Source: an uncultured Oscillibacter sp.
Lineage (GTDB): Bacteria; Bacillota; Clostridia; Oscillospirales; Oscillospiraceae
Reading direction: 5' to 3'
Assembly (NCBI GenBank): GCA_910587705.1
Contig: CAJUMX010000022.1
Coordinates: 1-39,509, forward strand
DNA: 39,509 bases
How positions within the stretch are numbered: the first letter of the stretch is position 1; every line of letters begins with the position of its first letter. The position numbers and the translations under genes were made by a program. Below the pieces are notes generated by a model, which was given only the letters and a program-made list of their open reading frames with translations, did not search any database and had not been told where the DNA came from. Shown here one piece after another: positions 1-7,554 of this stretch.

Positions 1-5
1 TTTGT

Positions 6-41
6 GGCCTGTCTGGTAATGAAGACAGACAGGCCTCTTTT
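6..41 (+). terminator. Intrinsic terminator of an upstream plus-strand gene
   Basis: A perfect 9-bp stem pairs GGCCTGTCT (6-14) with AGACAGGCC (27-35) and is followed by TCTTTT (36-41). This is the layout of a Rho-independent terminator reading to the right. The gene it serves lies to the left of the window. The minus-strand reading of the same hairpin has no T-tract. Confidence 0.65.
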
Positions 42-51
42 CGACAGGCTG

Positions 52-76
52 AGAGCCACGCCTCTGGCGTGGCTCT
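52..76. terminator. Second inverted repeat, at the 3' end of the rhodanese gene
   Basis: An 11-bp perfect stem, AGAGCCACGCC (52-62) and GGCGTGGCTCT (66-76), closes on a 3-nt loop. It lies just past the stop codon of the minus-strand rhodanese gene (83). Neither side has a strong T-run: the plus side has TCTT and the minus side has none. It may be a weak second terminator for the incoming gene or a 3'-end stabilising hairpin of the rhodanese transcript. Confidence 0.45.
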
Positions 77-82
77 TCTTGG

Positions 83-508
83 TCAATCGGTGGTGGTTTC
101 ATAGGGCCAGTTCAGAATACCGCCAAAGTCGGCCACATTGGTACAGCCCATCTCCGCCAGCTTCTCCGCTGCCTCCGCGCTGCGGCGGCCGGAGCGGCAG
201 TACACCAGAATTTCCGCGTCCTTCTCAAAGGGGAGCGGGAACTCCGGCAGGATGTCCTCGTTGGGAAAGCACACCGCGCCGGGGATATGGCCCCCGTCAA
301 ACTCCTCTTGCGTCCGCACGTCCAGGAGAATTACGTCCTCGCTGGCGTCCAGACGTTCCTTGGCCGCTTGGGCGGTGATGGTGGCCCAGGCCTTTTGGGC
401 GGACTGGGACCCGGCGGTGGAGCCGGAGCGGTTCATCCGGGCGGAGTAGAATTTGAGGATGGCCATGCCGAAGCAGATGACGGCGGCCAGAAGAAACAGC
501 TGCTTCAT
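83..508 (-). CDS. Membrane-anchored rhodanese-like domain protein
   Basis: The protein has 141 aa. Residues 1-20 form a hydrophobic signal anchor (MKQLFLLAAVICFGMAILKF). A single rhodanese domain fills roughly residues 45-138. The opening motif LLDVRTQEEFDGGHIPGA is visible, and so is the active-site loop CRSGRRS with its catalytic cysteine. The fold is therefore an extracytoplasmic sulfurtransferase-like domain of the PspE/GlpE kind, and the physiological acceptor cannot be read from sequence. The start at 508 is preferred to an in-frame upstream ATG at 574 because AGGAGG lies 6 nt before it and a sigma-A-like promoter lies between the two candidates. The gene is monocistronic between terminators. 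Catalytic sulfur transfer is inferred from the intact loop. Confidence 0.85.
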   Translation of the reverse strand: MKQLFLLAAVICFGMAILKFYSARMNRSGSTAGSQSAQKAWATITAQAAKERLDASEDVILLDVRTQEEFDGGHIPGAVCFPNEDILPEFPLPFEKDAEILVYCRSGRRSAEAAEKLAEMGCTNVADFGGILNWPYETTTD

Positions 509-545
509 AGAGCGCCTCCTGTTATCAGAATGTTGGGACTGGTTC

Positions 546-574
546 AGTTTACAGGAAACAGCTGGGAAAATCAA
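546..574 (-). promoter_or_regulatory. Promoter of the rhodanese gene
   Basis: Read on the minus strand, TTGATT (574-569), a 17-nt spacer and TAAACT (551-546) make a sigma-A-type promoter about 38 nt upstream of the chosen ATG. It supports the shorter start. Confidence 0.55.
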
Positions 575-603
575 CCTTTTTGCAAAAAAACTCCGGGCAT
601 AGT

Positions 604-640
604 GAGAAAAGCCGGTACGGATTCATTCCGTACCGGCTTT
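604..640 (-). terminator. Terminator of the amino-sugar transport operon
   Basis: A 13-bp stem, AAAGCCGGTACGG (608-620) and CCGTACCGGCTTT (628-640), has a 7-nt loop. On the minus strand it is followed by TTTTCTC. It lies 17 nt past the stop of the MsmK-type ATPase gene and ends that transcription unit. Confidence 0.75.
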
Positions 641-657
641 GGGGTCCATGGAAAGGC

Positions 658-1836
658 TTAGAACTCCAGGTTCTTGCCCTCGCTGTCGAAGAGGTGGCAC
701 ACGTTGCCGTCGAAGCTGAGATGAATGGCGGCGCCGGGGGCGAAGCTGACGCTGGAGAGGTCCAGGGTGGGCACGATGACCACCACGTCCCGGCCCTCGG
801 CGTTGGCGTGGAGATGGACCTCGCTGCCCATCATTTCGCTGACATCCACCGTGGCGGTCAGGGTGTTAGCCCCGTCGCCCAGGGTGATGTGGCTGGGACG
901 GACGCCCAGGGTGATGGCCTGAGAGCCCACGTTCTTGGCGGCCAGAGCCTTTTGCTTCACGTCGGAGAGCTCCACCTTCATGCCGCCCACGGAGACGCTG
1001 TATTTGCCGTCCTCTTTCAGGAGCTTAGCGTCGAAGAAGTTCATCTGCGGCGTGCCGATGAAGCCGGCCACGAAGAGGTTGGCGGGATGGTCAAAGACCT
1101 GCTGGGGAGTGCCGATCTGCTGGATAAAGCCATCCTTCATAATGACAATTCGATCGCCCAGGGTCATGGCCTCGGTCTGGTCGTGGGTGACATACATGAA
1201 GGTGGTGTTGATTTTCTGCCGGAGCTTGATGATCTCCGCCCGCATCTGGTTGCGGAGTTTGGCGTCCAGGTTGGAGAGGGGTTCGTCCATCAGCAGCACC
1301 TTGGGCTCCCGGACGATGGCACGGCCGATGGCCACCCGCTGGCGCTGGCCGCCGGACAGAGCCTTGGGCTTGCGGTCTAAGTACTGGGTGATGTCCAGAA
1401 TCTCCGCAGCCTCCTTGACCCGCTTGTCGATCTCCTCCTTGGCGACTTTCCGGAGCTTCAGGGGGAAGGCCATGTTCTCATACACCGTCATATGGGGATA
1501 GAGGGCGTAGCTCTGGAAAACCATGGCGATGTCCCGGTTTTTGGGCTCCACGTCGTTCATGAGCTGGCCGTCAATGTACAGCTCGCCCTCGCTGATCTCC
1601 TCCAGACCGGCGACCATGCGCAGGGTGGTGGACTTGCCGCAGCCGGAGGGGCCGACCAGGACGATGAACTCCTTGTCCGCGATGTCCAGGTTGAACTCCT
1701 GCACCGCCACGACGCCCTTGTCCGTCACCTGGAGATTGACCTTCTTCTCCGGGTCCGCCGCCTTTTTCTTGGATTTCTTCTGGTCTCCGCTGTGGGGGTA
1801 GATCTTCTTGATGCTCTTGAGGTTCAGAGTTGCCAT
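658..1836 (-). CDS. msmK: Carbohydrate ABC transporter ATPase, MsmK/UgpC type
   Basis: The 392-aa cytoplasmic ATPase of a CUT1 sugar importer. Visible motifs are Walker A GPSGCGKST (62-70), Q-loop Gln108, signature LSGGQ (160-164), Walker B LLMDEP (181-186), the H-loop His218, and a C-terminal TOBE/OB region from about residue 235. This is the normal length and order for MalK/MsmK/UgpC. A lysine-rich insertion of about 25 residues (roughly 18-41, containing KKSKKK) precedes the Walker A strand. It closes the operon of the lipoprotein, permeases, nagB and nagA, 225 nt after nagA. That leader shows no clear promoter and no strong Shine-Dalgarno (AAGTGAG only). A longer in-frame TTG start at 1938 gives a low-complexity arginine-rich extension and was not used. 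The ATPase may also energise other CUT1 importers, as MsmX does in Bacillus; that is inference. Confidence 0.9.
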   Translation of the reverse strand: MATLNLKSIKKIYPHSGDQKKSKKKAADPEKKVNLQVTDKGVVAVQEFNLDIADKEFIVLVGPSGCGKSTTLRMVAGLEEISEGELYIDGQLMNDVEPKNRDIAMVFQSYALYPHMTVYENMAFPLKLRKVAKEEIDKRVKEAAEILDITQYLDRKPKALSGGQRQRVAIGRAIVREPKVLLMDEPLSNLDAKLRNQMRAEIIKLRQKINTTFMYVTHDQTEAMTLGDRIVIMKDGFIQQIGTPQQVFDHPANLFVAGFIGTPQMNFFDAKLLKEDGKYSVSVGGMKVELSDVKQKALAAKNVGSQAITLGVRPSHITLGDGANTLTATVDVSEMMGSEVHLHANAEGRDVVVIVPTLDLSSVSFAPGAAIHLSFDGNVCHLFDSEGKNLEF

Positions 1837-2061
1837 AGCGTACTCACTTTGACGAAGCGGCCTCCGCCGTCTCCGCCTCGCCCCGGGAAGCGCGTTCCCG
1901 CAGGCATTACGGCAGGTCTCCACACTGCCGCACCGCAAGTGAAAGCGGGGGGTTCCTCCTTCTTTTTGGGTGCCGGGGACGATGAAAATGGAGTCGTTCT
2001 CCGGCCCGTTGATTTATGGAAAGACGGAGTGCTCCGCCAAATCCAACGTTGGGATGGGGGA

Positions 2062-3195
2062 TCAGGCCGTGACGGCCTGGCCCTTGAAGAGAATCTTGCG
2101 AATGGACAGGTCCTTTTGGTCCAGCAGAACGATGCTGGCCTCCTTGCCCGTGTCCAGGGTCCCGGCCCGGTCCTCGATGCCGATGGAGCGGGCGGGGTTG
2201 TAGGTGCAGGCCCGCACCGCGTCCGCCGCCGGGATGCCGAAGGCGATGGCCTGGCGCAGGCAGCCCATGAGGCTGGTGACAGAGCCCGCCAGGGTCTCCG
2301 GGTGGTGCAGGATGGTGGCCCGGTTGCCGTGGACCTCGATCATCTGCCCGCCGAAGGGATACTCGCCGTCGGGCATGCCCGTGGCCCGGAGAGAGTCGGA
2401 AATTATGATCATCCGCTCTTTGCCGAAGAGGCCGAAGGTGAGGCGCACCACAGAGGGGTGAATGTGGATGCCGTCGCAGATCAGCTCCGGCATGACAGCG
2501 GGGACCTCATAGGCCGCGCCGATGACGCCGGGGTCCCGGTGGGCCAGGGGCGGCATAGCGTTATAGAGGTGGGTGGCGTGGTCCGCTCCCGCTTCAAAGG
2601 CGGCCTTGGCCGTCTCGTAATTGGCCGTCGTGTGGCCCACGGAGACGTGGACCCCCAGCTCCCTGGCCGCTTGGATGAACTCGACGGAGCCGGGCTGCTC
2701 GGGAGCCACGGTAACCAGCTTTACGCAGCCCTCCGCCGCCTCTTGGAGGCGCCCCAGCATGGGACCGTCGGGATCGTGGAGGAAGGCGCCGTTCTGGGCG
2801 CCCTTTTTGGCCATGCAGAGGAAGGGACCCTCTAAGTGCGCCCCCACTACCTCCGCGCCGCCGGAATTTTGCTTGCGATGGGCGGCGGTGGTTTTGCAGA
2901 TAGCCGTCAGCTGGTCCTCCGGCAGGGTCATGCCCGCCGGGCAGATATAGGTAACGCCCTGGGACAACTCGTAGTCCGCGATTTTTTGCAGACCCTCCGC
3001 CGTGGCGTCGCTGAAATCCTCGCCCACGGCGCCGTGGAAATGCACGTCCACCAGACCGGGGATGACATAGCAGCCGGAGGCGTCCAGGACCGTCTCGTCG
3101 CCGCTGGCGCTGGCAATCAGAGCGCCGTCGGTGCAGACATCCCGGGCGATAAAGCCCTGTTCCAGGTCAAAGACCTGTCCGCCGGTTATTCGCAT
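2062..3195 (-). CDS. nagA: N-acetylglucosamine-6-phosphate deacetylase
   Basis: The protein has 377 aa and belongs to the amidohydrolase superfamily. It removes acetate from GlcNAc-6-phosphate to give glucosamine-6-phosphate. The metal-site start IPGLVDVHFHG is visible (His52, His54). So are GAHLEGPFL (metal-ligand Glu near residue 122), VGHTTANY, the histidine segment ADHATHLYNAM, and the catalytic-Asp segment ISDSLRATG, usually DSMRAAG in the family. Length is typical. The ATG lies inside the end of nagB: the frames overlap by 10 bp (3186-3195), so translation is probably coupled. Together with nagB it commits the imported amino sugar to glycolysis. The substrate needs a 6-phosphate, which neither the ABC importer nor the 1-kinase in this window produces directly. 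Confidence 0.95.
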   Translation of the reverse strand: MRITGGQVFDLEQGFIARDVCTDGALIASASGDETVLDASGCYVIPGLVDVHFHGAVGEDFSDATAEGLQKIADYELSQGVTYICPAGMTLPEDQLTAICKTTAAHRKQNSGGAEVVGAHLEGPFLCMAKKGAQNGAFLHDPDGPMLGRLQEAAEGCVKLVTVAPEQPGSVEFIQAARELGVHVSVGHTTANYETAKAAFEAGADHATHLYNAMPPLAHRDPGVIGAAYEVPAVMPELICDGIHIHPSVVRLTFGLFGKERMIIISDSLRATGMPDGEYPFGGQMIEVHGNRATILHHPETLAGSVTSLMGCLRQAIAFGIPAADAVRACTYNPARSIGIEDRAGTLDTGKEASIVLLDQKDLSIRKILFKGQAVTA

Positions 3196-3938
3196 ACGCT
3201 TACCCCAGCGGCTTTCAGCTTGCTTCCGGCGGCCTCGTCCACCACGACCACCACGTTGGGATGGAGCTGGAGGACGGAACCGGGGCAGTGGGGCGTGATA
3301 GCCCCGCAGATGGAGCCCAGGATGGCATCGGCCTTCTCCGCGCCGCTGGCGGCCAGGAGGACCTTTTTGGCCCCCATGATGGCCCCAATGCCCATGCTGA
3401 TGGCCTGCTTGGGCACGTCGTCCCGGGTGGCGAAGAAGCGGGCGTTGGCGTCGATGGTGCTTTCTGTCAGGTCCACCACGTGGGTTTCCTTGACGAAGCA
3501 GTCACCGGGCTCGTTGAAGCCGATGTGGCCGTTCCGGCCAATGCCCAGGAGCTGGAGGTCCACGTAGCCCAGAGAGCGGATATAAGCGTCATACTCTGTG
3601 CAGCAGGCCGCAGGGTCTTTGGTCAAACCGTCGGGCACCCGGGTGTTCTCCGGAACAATGTCCACATGGTCGAAGAGGTTGCTCTGCATGAAGTAGCGAT
3701 AGCTCTGGTCATGGGTGGGAGCCAGGCCCACGTACTCGTCCAGGTTGACGGAGAGCACGTCCTTGAAGCTCAGGCAGCCCTGCTTGTGCCAGTCCACCAG
3801 GTACTTGTAGGCCCCCTCGGGAGTGGAGCCAGTGGCCAGACCCAGTACGCAGGCGGGGTTGTGGGTGATTTCCGCCGCGATGATCTGGGCCATCCGGCAG
3901 CTCATGGCGTCGTAGTCCTTCTCGATAAAGATTCTCAT
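3186..3938 (-). CDS. nagB: Glucosamine-6-phosphate deaminase
   Basis: The 250-aa NagB converts glucosamine-6-phosphate to fructose-6-phosphate and ammonia. The phosphate loop GLATGSTPEGAY, the catalytic NLDEY (Asp67) and the ring-opening histidine in GIGRNGHIGFNEP (His138, Glu143) are all visible. The length is that of the short Firmicutes form without the C-terminal allosteric extension. The start at 3938 is chosen over an in-frame ATG at 3986 because AAAGGAG precedes it at proper spacing and because the protein then begins MRIFIEKDYD, as family members do. It lies 141 nt downstream of the permease gene and overlaps nagA. Confidence 0.95.
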   Translation of the reverse strand: MRIFIEKDYDAMSCRMAQIIAAEITHNPACVLGLATGSTPEGAYKYLVDWHKQGCLSFKDVLSVNLDEYVGLAPTHDQSYRYFMQSNLFDHVDIVPENTRVPDGLTKDPAACCTEYDAYIRSLGYVDLQLLGIGRNGHIGFNEPGDCFVKETHVVDLTESTIDANARFFATRDDVPKQAISMGIGAIMGAKKVLLAASGAEKADAILGSICGAITPHCPGSVLQLHPNVVVVVDEAAGSKLKAAGVSVCE

Positions 3939-4031
3939 AATGGCATTTCTCCTTTCCAGTTTCCAAAACAAGGTTCTATAACGCAATTCTATGTTGCCGT
4001 CGCTTCGGCTAGGTGGATTGCCAGACTATCA

Positions 4032-4081
4032 GAGCGAGCGAAAGCTCTTTTTGGATACTTTTTCTCTCGAGAAAAAGTATC
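4032..4081. repeat. Palindromic element overlapping a permease stop codon
   Basis: A 13-bp stem, GATACTTTTTCTC (4054-4066) and GAGAAAAAGTATC (4069-4081), reaches into the TGA stop of the MalG-type permease (4082-4080). Just before it on the plus strand lies a small AGAGC...GCTCT repeat ending in TTTTT. Neither orientation has a normal terminator T-tract after the large stem. It may be an intercistronic hairpin that separates the permease and nagB messages, or a copy of a dispersed palindromic repeat. Confidence 0.5.
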
Positions 4082-4943
4082 AGCCTTTCACTCCGCCGGA
4101 GGCGAGGCCACTGACCAGGTTCTTCTCAATGCACATGAACAGGATGACCACGGGAATGATGGCGAAGATGGAGGCGGCAAACAGGTACTGCCACTCAATC
4201 ATATTATACCCGTTGAAGGTGTTAATACCCACCGTCAGGGGCTTGTAGGTGTCGGTGGAGATGAGGCACAGGGCCACGGTGTACTCGTTCCAGGCGTTGA
4301 TAAAAATGAAGATCAGCGTAGTGACGATGCCCGGGGCCGCCACAGGGAGCAACACCTTCATCATGGACTGGACCCGGGTGCAGCCGTCGATGGTGGCGGC
4401 CTGCTCCATCTCCGTGGAGATGCCCATGAAGGTGCCCCGGAGCAGCCAGATGGTGAACGCCTGATTGAAGGCGGCGTTGATGAAGATTAGTCCCAGGATG
4501 TTGTCTGTCAGACCCAGGCGCTGCATGACCTGATAGATGCCGATGAGCAGCACCACCGGGGCAAACATCTGGGAGACGATGACAAAGCCCAGGAAAGCGG
4601 TTTGCCCTTTGAACTTCATCCGGGCCAGAGCATAGGCCGCCGGGATGCCGCAGAGCATGGCGATGATGGTGGACCCGCCGGCGATGAGGACGGAGTTCAG
4701 CATGTACTTGGCCATGGGGGCCCGGCTCCAGATGTCGATGAAGTTGGACCACAGGGCCGTCACCGGCAGGATGTTGTCGCCGGAGAAAATCTCAACCCGG
4801 TTTTTCAGGGCGGTGCACAGCATGGCGAAGTAGGGGTACAGGGTGATGATGCACACGTCCAGGACGACGAAGTAGAGCAGGACGCGCAGGATCGTTTTCT
4901 TCACGGAGATGGGCTTTTTCACGGCGTTGGCAGGCTGACTCAT
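4080..4943 (-). CDS. Sugar ABC transporter permease, MalG type
   Basis: This 287-aa inner-membrane subunit of a CUT1 importer has about six membrane segments: roughly 18-45, 82-107, 115-139, 147-170, 198-222 and 253-273. The cytoplasmic EAA loop that docks on the ATPase begins at EQAATIDGCTRV (from Glu180) and ends near LLPVAAPG, as in MalG. Its ATG overlaps the stop of the MalF-type gene (ATGA, 4943-4940), so the two are translationally coupled and almost certainly form a heterodimer. The sugar cannot be read from the permease; nagB and nagA downstream argue for an N-acetylhexosamine or a glycan containing one. Confidence 0.9.
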   Translation of the reverse strand: MSQPANAVKKPISVKKTILRVLLYFVVLDVCIITLYPYFAMLCTALKNRVEIFSGDNILPVTALWSNFIDIWSRAPMAKYMLNSVLIAGGSTIIAMLCGIPAAYALARMKFKGQTAFLGFVIVSQMFAPVVLLIGIYQVMQRLGLTDNILGLIFINAAFNQAFTIWLLRGTFMGISTEMEQAATIDGCTRVQSMMKVLLPVAAPGIVTTLIFIFINAWNEYTVALCLISTDTYKPLTVGINTFNGYNMIEWQYLFAASIFAIIPVVILFMCIEKNLVSGLASGGVKG

Positions 4944-5896
4944 AAATCGTCATCTCCTTTCCGCAGGGTGTAGATCATGTAGACGCTGGCACAGATCAGC
5001 AGGATGAGGAAGCCGATGACCGAGACGGCGGAGGCCTCGCCCTGCTTGCCGTTGTAGAAGGCCAGCTTGTAGAGGTAGGTGACCAGAGTGTCCGTGTGGT
5101 TGGCCGGGTCGCCCTTGGTCATGGTCCAGATGATGGGGAAGGAATTGAACACGTAGATGATGTTCAGCACCGTGGCCACCGTCAGGGAGGACTTCACTAG
5201 GGGCAGGGTGATGTTGAAGAGCTTCTGGAAGTAGCCGGCCCCGTCCACGGTGGCGGCCTCGTAGTAGGACGCGTCGATGCTCTGGAGGCCGGAAAGCACG
5301 CAGAAGGTGACAAAGGGAATGGTGACAAAGATGCCGCAGGCGATCTCCCAGGCAAAGTAGGCTCCCGGAGTGGGCGTCCAGTTCACCGGGGCGCTGATAA
5401 AGCCGAGCTTCATCAGCAGGGTGTTTAGAGTACCGTAGTCCTTGTTGATGATGAAGTTCCAGGCGCTGGCCTGGATGACCAGCGTGGTGGCCCAGGGGAA
5501 TACCACAATGGCCCGGGCCACCTTCCGGCCCCGGAATTTGTTGTTTAGCACCAGGGCCAGCATGAAGCCCAGCACGGTGGAGATGACCACCACGGCGATG
5601 GTCCAGACGATGGTGTTTTTCAGCACCAGGGCGAAGGCGGGGCTTTTGAGAACCTTGGAGAAGTTCTCGAAGTTGTTGTAGCCCTTGACCAGGCCCGCCC
5701 GGGTCACCTTGCTCATGGAGAGCTGGAAAACCTTCACGATGGGGGTCACGATGAAGATGGCCATGAGGATGATGCTGGGGGCAATCCAGATGTAAGGCTC
5801 GACCTTGCGGAAAAGCTTCTTGCTCCCGGAGGGACGGGGGGCCTTCTTGGCCAGCTCCTGGGCCTCCGCGGGGGCGGCAGGGGTCTTTGTACTCAC
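4940..5896 (-). CDS. Sugar ABC transporter permease, MalF type
   Basis: The protein has 318 aa. A charged N-terminus rich in Ala, Pro and Lys (1-33) is followed by a membrane domain with about six helices. The EAA loop YYEAATVDGAGYFQ lies at 211-224, followed by NITLPLV. It begins with GTG at 5896, with GGGAGG 7 nt upstream. It pairs with the MalG-type subunit whose start overlaps its stop. It is separated from the binding-protein gene by 162 nt containing a very strong hairpin (5992-6020), which suggests the permeases are expressed below the binding protein. Confidence 0.9.
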   Translation of the reverse strand: MSTKTPAAPAEAQELAKKAPRPSGSKKLFRKVEPYIWIAPSIILMAIFIVTPIVKVFQLSMSKVTRAGLVKGYNNFENFSKVLKSPAFALVLKNTIVWTIAVVVISTVLGFMLALVLNNKFRGRKVARAIVVFPWATTLVIQASAWNFIINKDYGTLNTLLMKLGFISAPVNWTPTPGAYFAWEIACGIFVTIPFVTFCVLSGLQSIDASYYEAATVDGAGYFQKLFNITLPLVKSSLTVATVLNIIYVFNSFPIIWTMTKGDPANHTDTLVTYLYKLAFYNGKQGEASAVSVIGFLILLICASVYMIYTLRKGDDDL

Positions 5897-5991
5897 GGGG
5901 ACACCTCCCTATAGTCAGAATCAGAGCGTCCTTCCGGCCGCTGTCAAAACCCGGCGGGACCGCCGCGCTTTGAGAACGGCTGGAAGAGAAA

Positions 5992-6020
5992 GGGGGCCGG
6001 GCCGATACGGCCCGGCCCCC
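5992..6020 (-). terminator. Strong intercistronic hairpin between binding protein and permease genes
   Basis: A 13-bp all-GC stem, GGGGGCCGGGCCG (5992-6004) and CGGCCCGGCCCCC (6008-6020), closes on ATA. On the minus strand it is followed by TTTCTCTTCC. It sits 38 nt after the lipoprotein stop. It can act as a partial terminator or as a 3' stabiliser that leaves the binding-protein message in excess, as is known between malE and malF. Confidence 0.7.
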
Positions 6021-6058
6021 GCAGTGGTTAGCTTCAAGCGTTGGAAGGGGAAGAAATC

Positions 6059-7381
6059 TTAGCCGGCGATGGTGGCCTGGAGATTGTCCAGCAGCTCCTT
6101 GACGTTGCCGCCCAGGAGGGCCTGCTGCTCCACGTCGATGACGCCCTGCTTCACGTCGGCCCACTCAGCCTTGGCGGTGGGATAGAACTTGCAGGAGCCC
6201 ACGATCTCGACCCAGGGAGCCATGCTCTCGTCGGCCTTGGCCACGATCTCGCCGCCGGCGGAGGTGGCGGGCAGGAAGCCTTCCATCAGCACCCAATCGG
6301 AGTAGCGGCTGTCCTCATAGAAGAAGTCGAAGAACTCCTTGATGGCCTCGATCTTTTCGTCGGAATCCTCGTTGTCAAAGACCATGAAGCGGTCCATGAC
6401 GCCGGCGGAGACAGAGGCGTTTCCGCCGTTGGTCGGAATGGCCGCGAAGGCATAGCTGATCTGCTCTTCCTCCGGGGTATTGGCTTTGGCATAGTTGTCG
6501 GCGATGTAAGTCGGGATAGAGTTGGGTCCGATCATCATGGCCAGCTTGCCTGCGCCGAAGAGGTCCTGCAGAGCATAGCGGGTCTCGTTGGCGGGATCGG
6601 TGTTGGTCAGGCCGTCCTTGACCAGCCCGATGGCGTATTCGATGGCTTCCACGTTGGCGTCCGCATTCAGGGTCCAGTTTCCGGAGGCATCGGTGAAGTC
6701 GCTTCCGTTGTTCCAGATGTAGTAGGCAAAGGCAGCCTGGCCTTCGTCGGTGGTCATGTCGATGCCCCAGGGATAGATGCTGGAGTCATAGGCCTTGATC
6801 TTCTCGCAGGCGGTTTTCAGCTCATCCCAAGTGGTGGGGACTTCCACGCCGGCGGCTTCCAGAATGTCCGTGTTGTAATACATGGCGCGGGCGGAGGCCA
6901 GGTCGGGGATGGCCCAGATGGTGCCGTCGATGTTGGACTGCTCCAGGAAGGCGTCATAGAACTTGGCGTAGGTCTCGTCGGAAACGCAGTCCTGAATGGG
7001 CAGGAGCAGATCGTCGGCCACATAGTCCGCGAACACGTCGATGTTCAGGATGTCCGGGGCGTCGTTGTTGGCGACCCGGGTGTTGACGACCGTGTAGATG
7101 TCGTTCCAGGACACCGCTTCCACGGTCAGCTCGATGTCGTCGTGGCTTCCGTTGAACTCGGTTACGAAGTCGGCCCACCACTGTTTGGTGTTCTGGCCGT
7201 ACTCGGCGGCGATCACCTTGATGGCGGTCTTTTCCCCGGAGCCAGTATCGGCGGGGGGAGCCTCGGTTTCTGTATTGGTGTCGGCGGGCGGGGGAGTGGT
7301 CTCGCCGCCCTTTTCGCCACCGCAGGCGGCCAGGGACAGGACCATTACGAGTGTAAGTAACGTGGCAAGAAACTTTTTCAT
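6059..7381 (-). CDS. Sugar-binding lipoprotein of the ABC importer
   Basis: The protein has 440 aa. It starts with a lipoprotein signal peptide (MKKFLATLLTLVMVLSLAAC) whose lipobox cysteine is Cys20. A linker of about 30 residues rich in Thr, Pro and Glu follows, then a family 1 extracellular solute-binding domain. WWADFVTEF, APDILNIDVF and the closing region match CUT1 binding proteins in length and order. The start at 7381 is preferred to 7387 because AGGAG is 7 nt from it but only 1-2 nt from the other ATG. It is first in the operon, with its own promoter. The ligand is not readable; context suggests GlcNAc, GalNAc or a small HexNAc glycan. Confidence 0.9.
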   Translation of the reverse strand: MKKFLATLLTLVMVLSLAACGGEKGGETTPPPADTNTETEAPPADTGSGEKTAIKVIAAEYGQNTKQWWADFVTEFNGSHDDIELTVEAVSWNDIYTVVNTRVANNDAPDILNIDVFADYVADDLLLPIQDCVSDETYAKFYDAFLEQSNIDGTIWAIPDLASARAMYYNTDILEAAGVEVPTTWDELKTACEKIKAYDSSIYPWGIDMTTDEGQAAFAYYIWNNGSDFTDASGNWTLNADANVEAIEYAIGLVKDGLTNTDPANETRYALQDLFGAGKLAMMIGPNSIPTYIADNYAKANTPEEEQISYAFAAIPTNGGNASVSAGVMDRFMVFDNEDSDEKIEAIKEFFDFFYEDSRYSDWVLMEGFLPATSAGGEIVAKADESMAPWVEIVGSCKFYPTAKAEWADVKQGVIDVEQQALLGGNVKELLDNLQATIAG

Positions 7382-7407
7382 CGTCATTCTCCTCTATGTT
7401 GTTTTTT

Positions 7408-7426
7408 CATGTGCGGAATACACATG
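7408..7426. promoter_or_regulatory. Inverted repeat in the leader of the binding-protein gene
   Basis: CATGTG (7408-7413) and CACATG (7421-7426) flank a 7-nt spacer in the untranslated leader, about 25 nt upstream of the ATG and downstream of the -10 box. It may be an operator for a second regulator or an mRNA hairpin. No bound protein can be named. Confidence 0.4.
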
Positions 7427-7472
7427 TGAGGGTGCGATATGAAAAATTCACAAACGCCGCCCTCATATACAT

Positions 7473-7478
7473 ATTATA
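7473..7478 (-). promoter_or_regulatory. -10 box of the transport/nagBA operon
   Basis: A consensus TATAAT is read on the minus strand at 7478-7473. The position 17 nt upstream holds no recognisable -35 hexamer, and the nearest TTTACA is only 11 nt away. A good -10 with a poor -35 is what an activator-dependent promoter looks like. The putative activator gene lies immediately upstream. Confidence 0.6.
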
Positions 7479-7507
7479 CTTGTAGAATTTGTAAATAATA
7501 GGGGGCT

Positions 7508-7554
7508 TCGTACAGTTTATAGAAAAATCGTACGAACCACGAAAGTTCGTACGA
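7508..7554. promoter_or_regulatory. Three phased TCGTAC(GA) boxes, candidate activator sites
   Basis: TCGTACGA occurs at 7528-7535 and 7547-7554, and a 6-of-8 version (TCGTACag) at 7508-7515. Box centres are 20 and 19 bp apart, close to two helical turns. The nearest box centres about 45 bp upstream of the expected start of the lipoprotein transcript. This placement fits direct contact by an AraC-family activator. The two perfect boxes also form the arms of the upstream terminator, so either role could explain them. Confidence 0.45.

Noticed and set aside
1837..1938. TTG start extending the MsmK-like ATPase by 34 residues
   Set aside because: The extension is arginine-rich with no homology expected; family members begin MATLNLK.
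2026..2061. Short CGGAG/CTCCG and CCAACGTTGG repeats after nagA as a terminator
   Set aside because: Stems of about 5 bp with only TCTTTCC after them are too weak to call.
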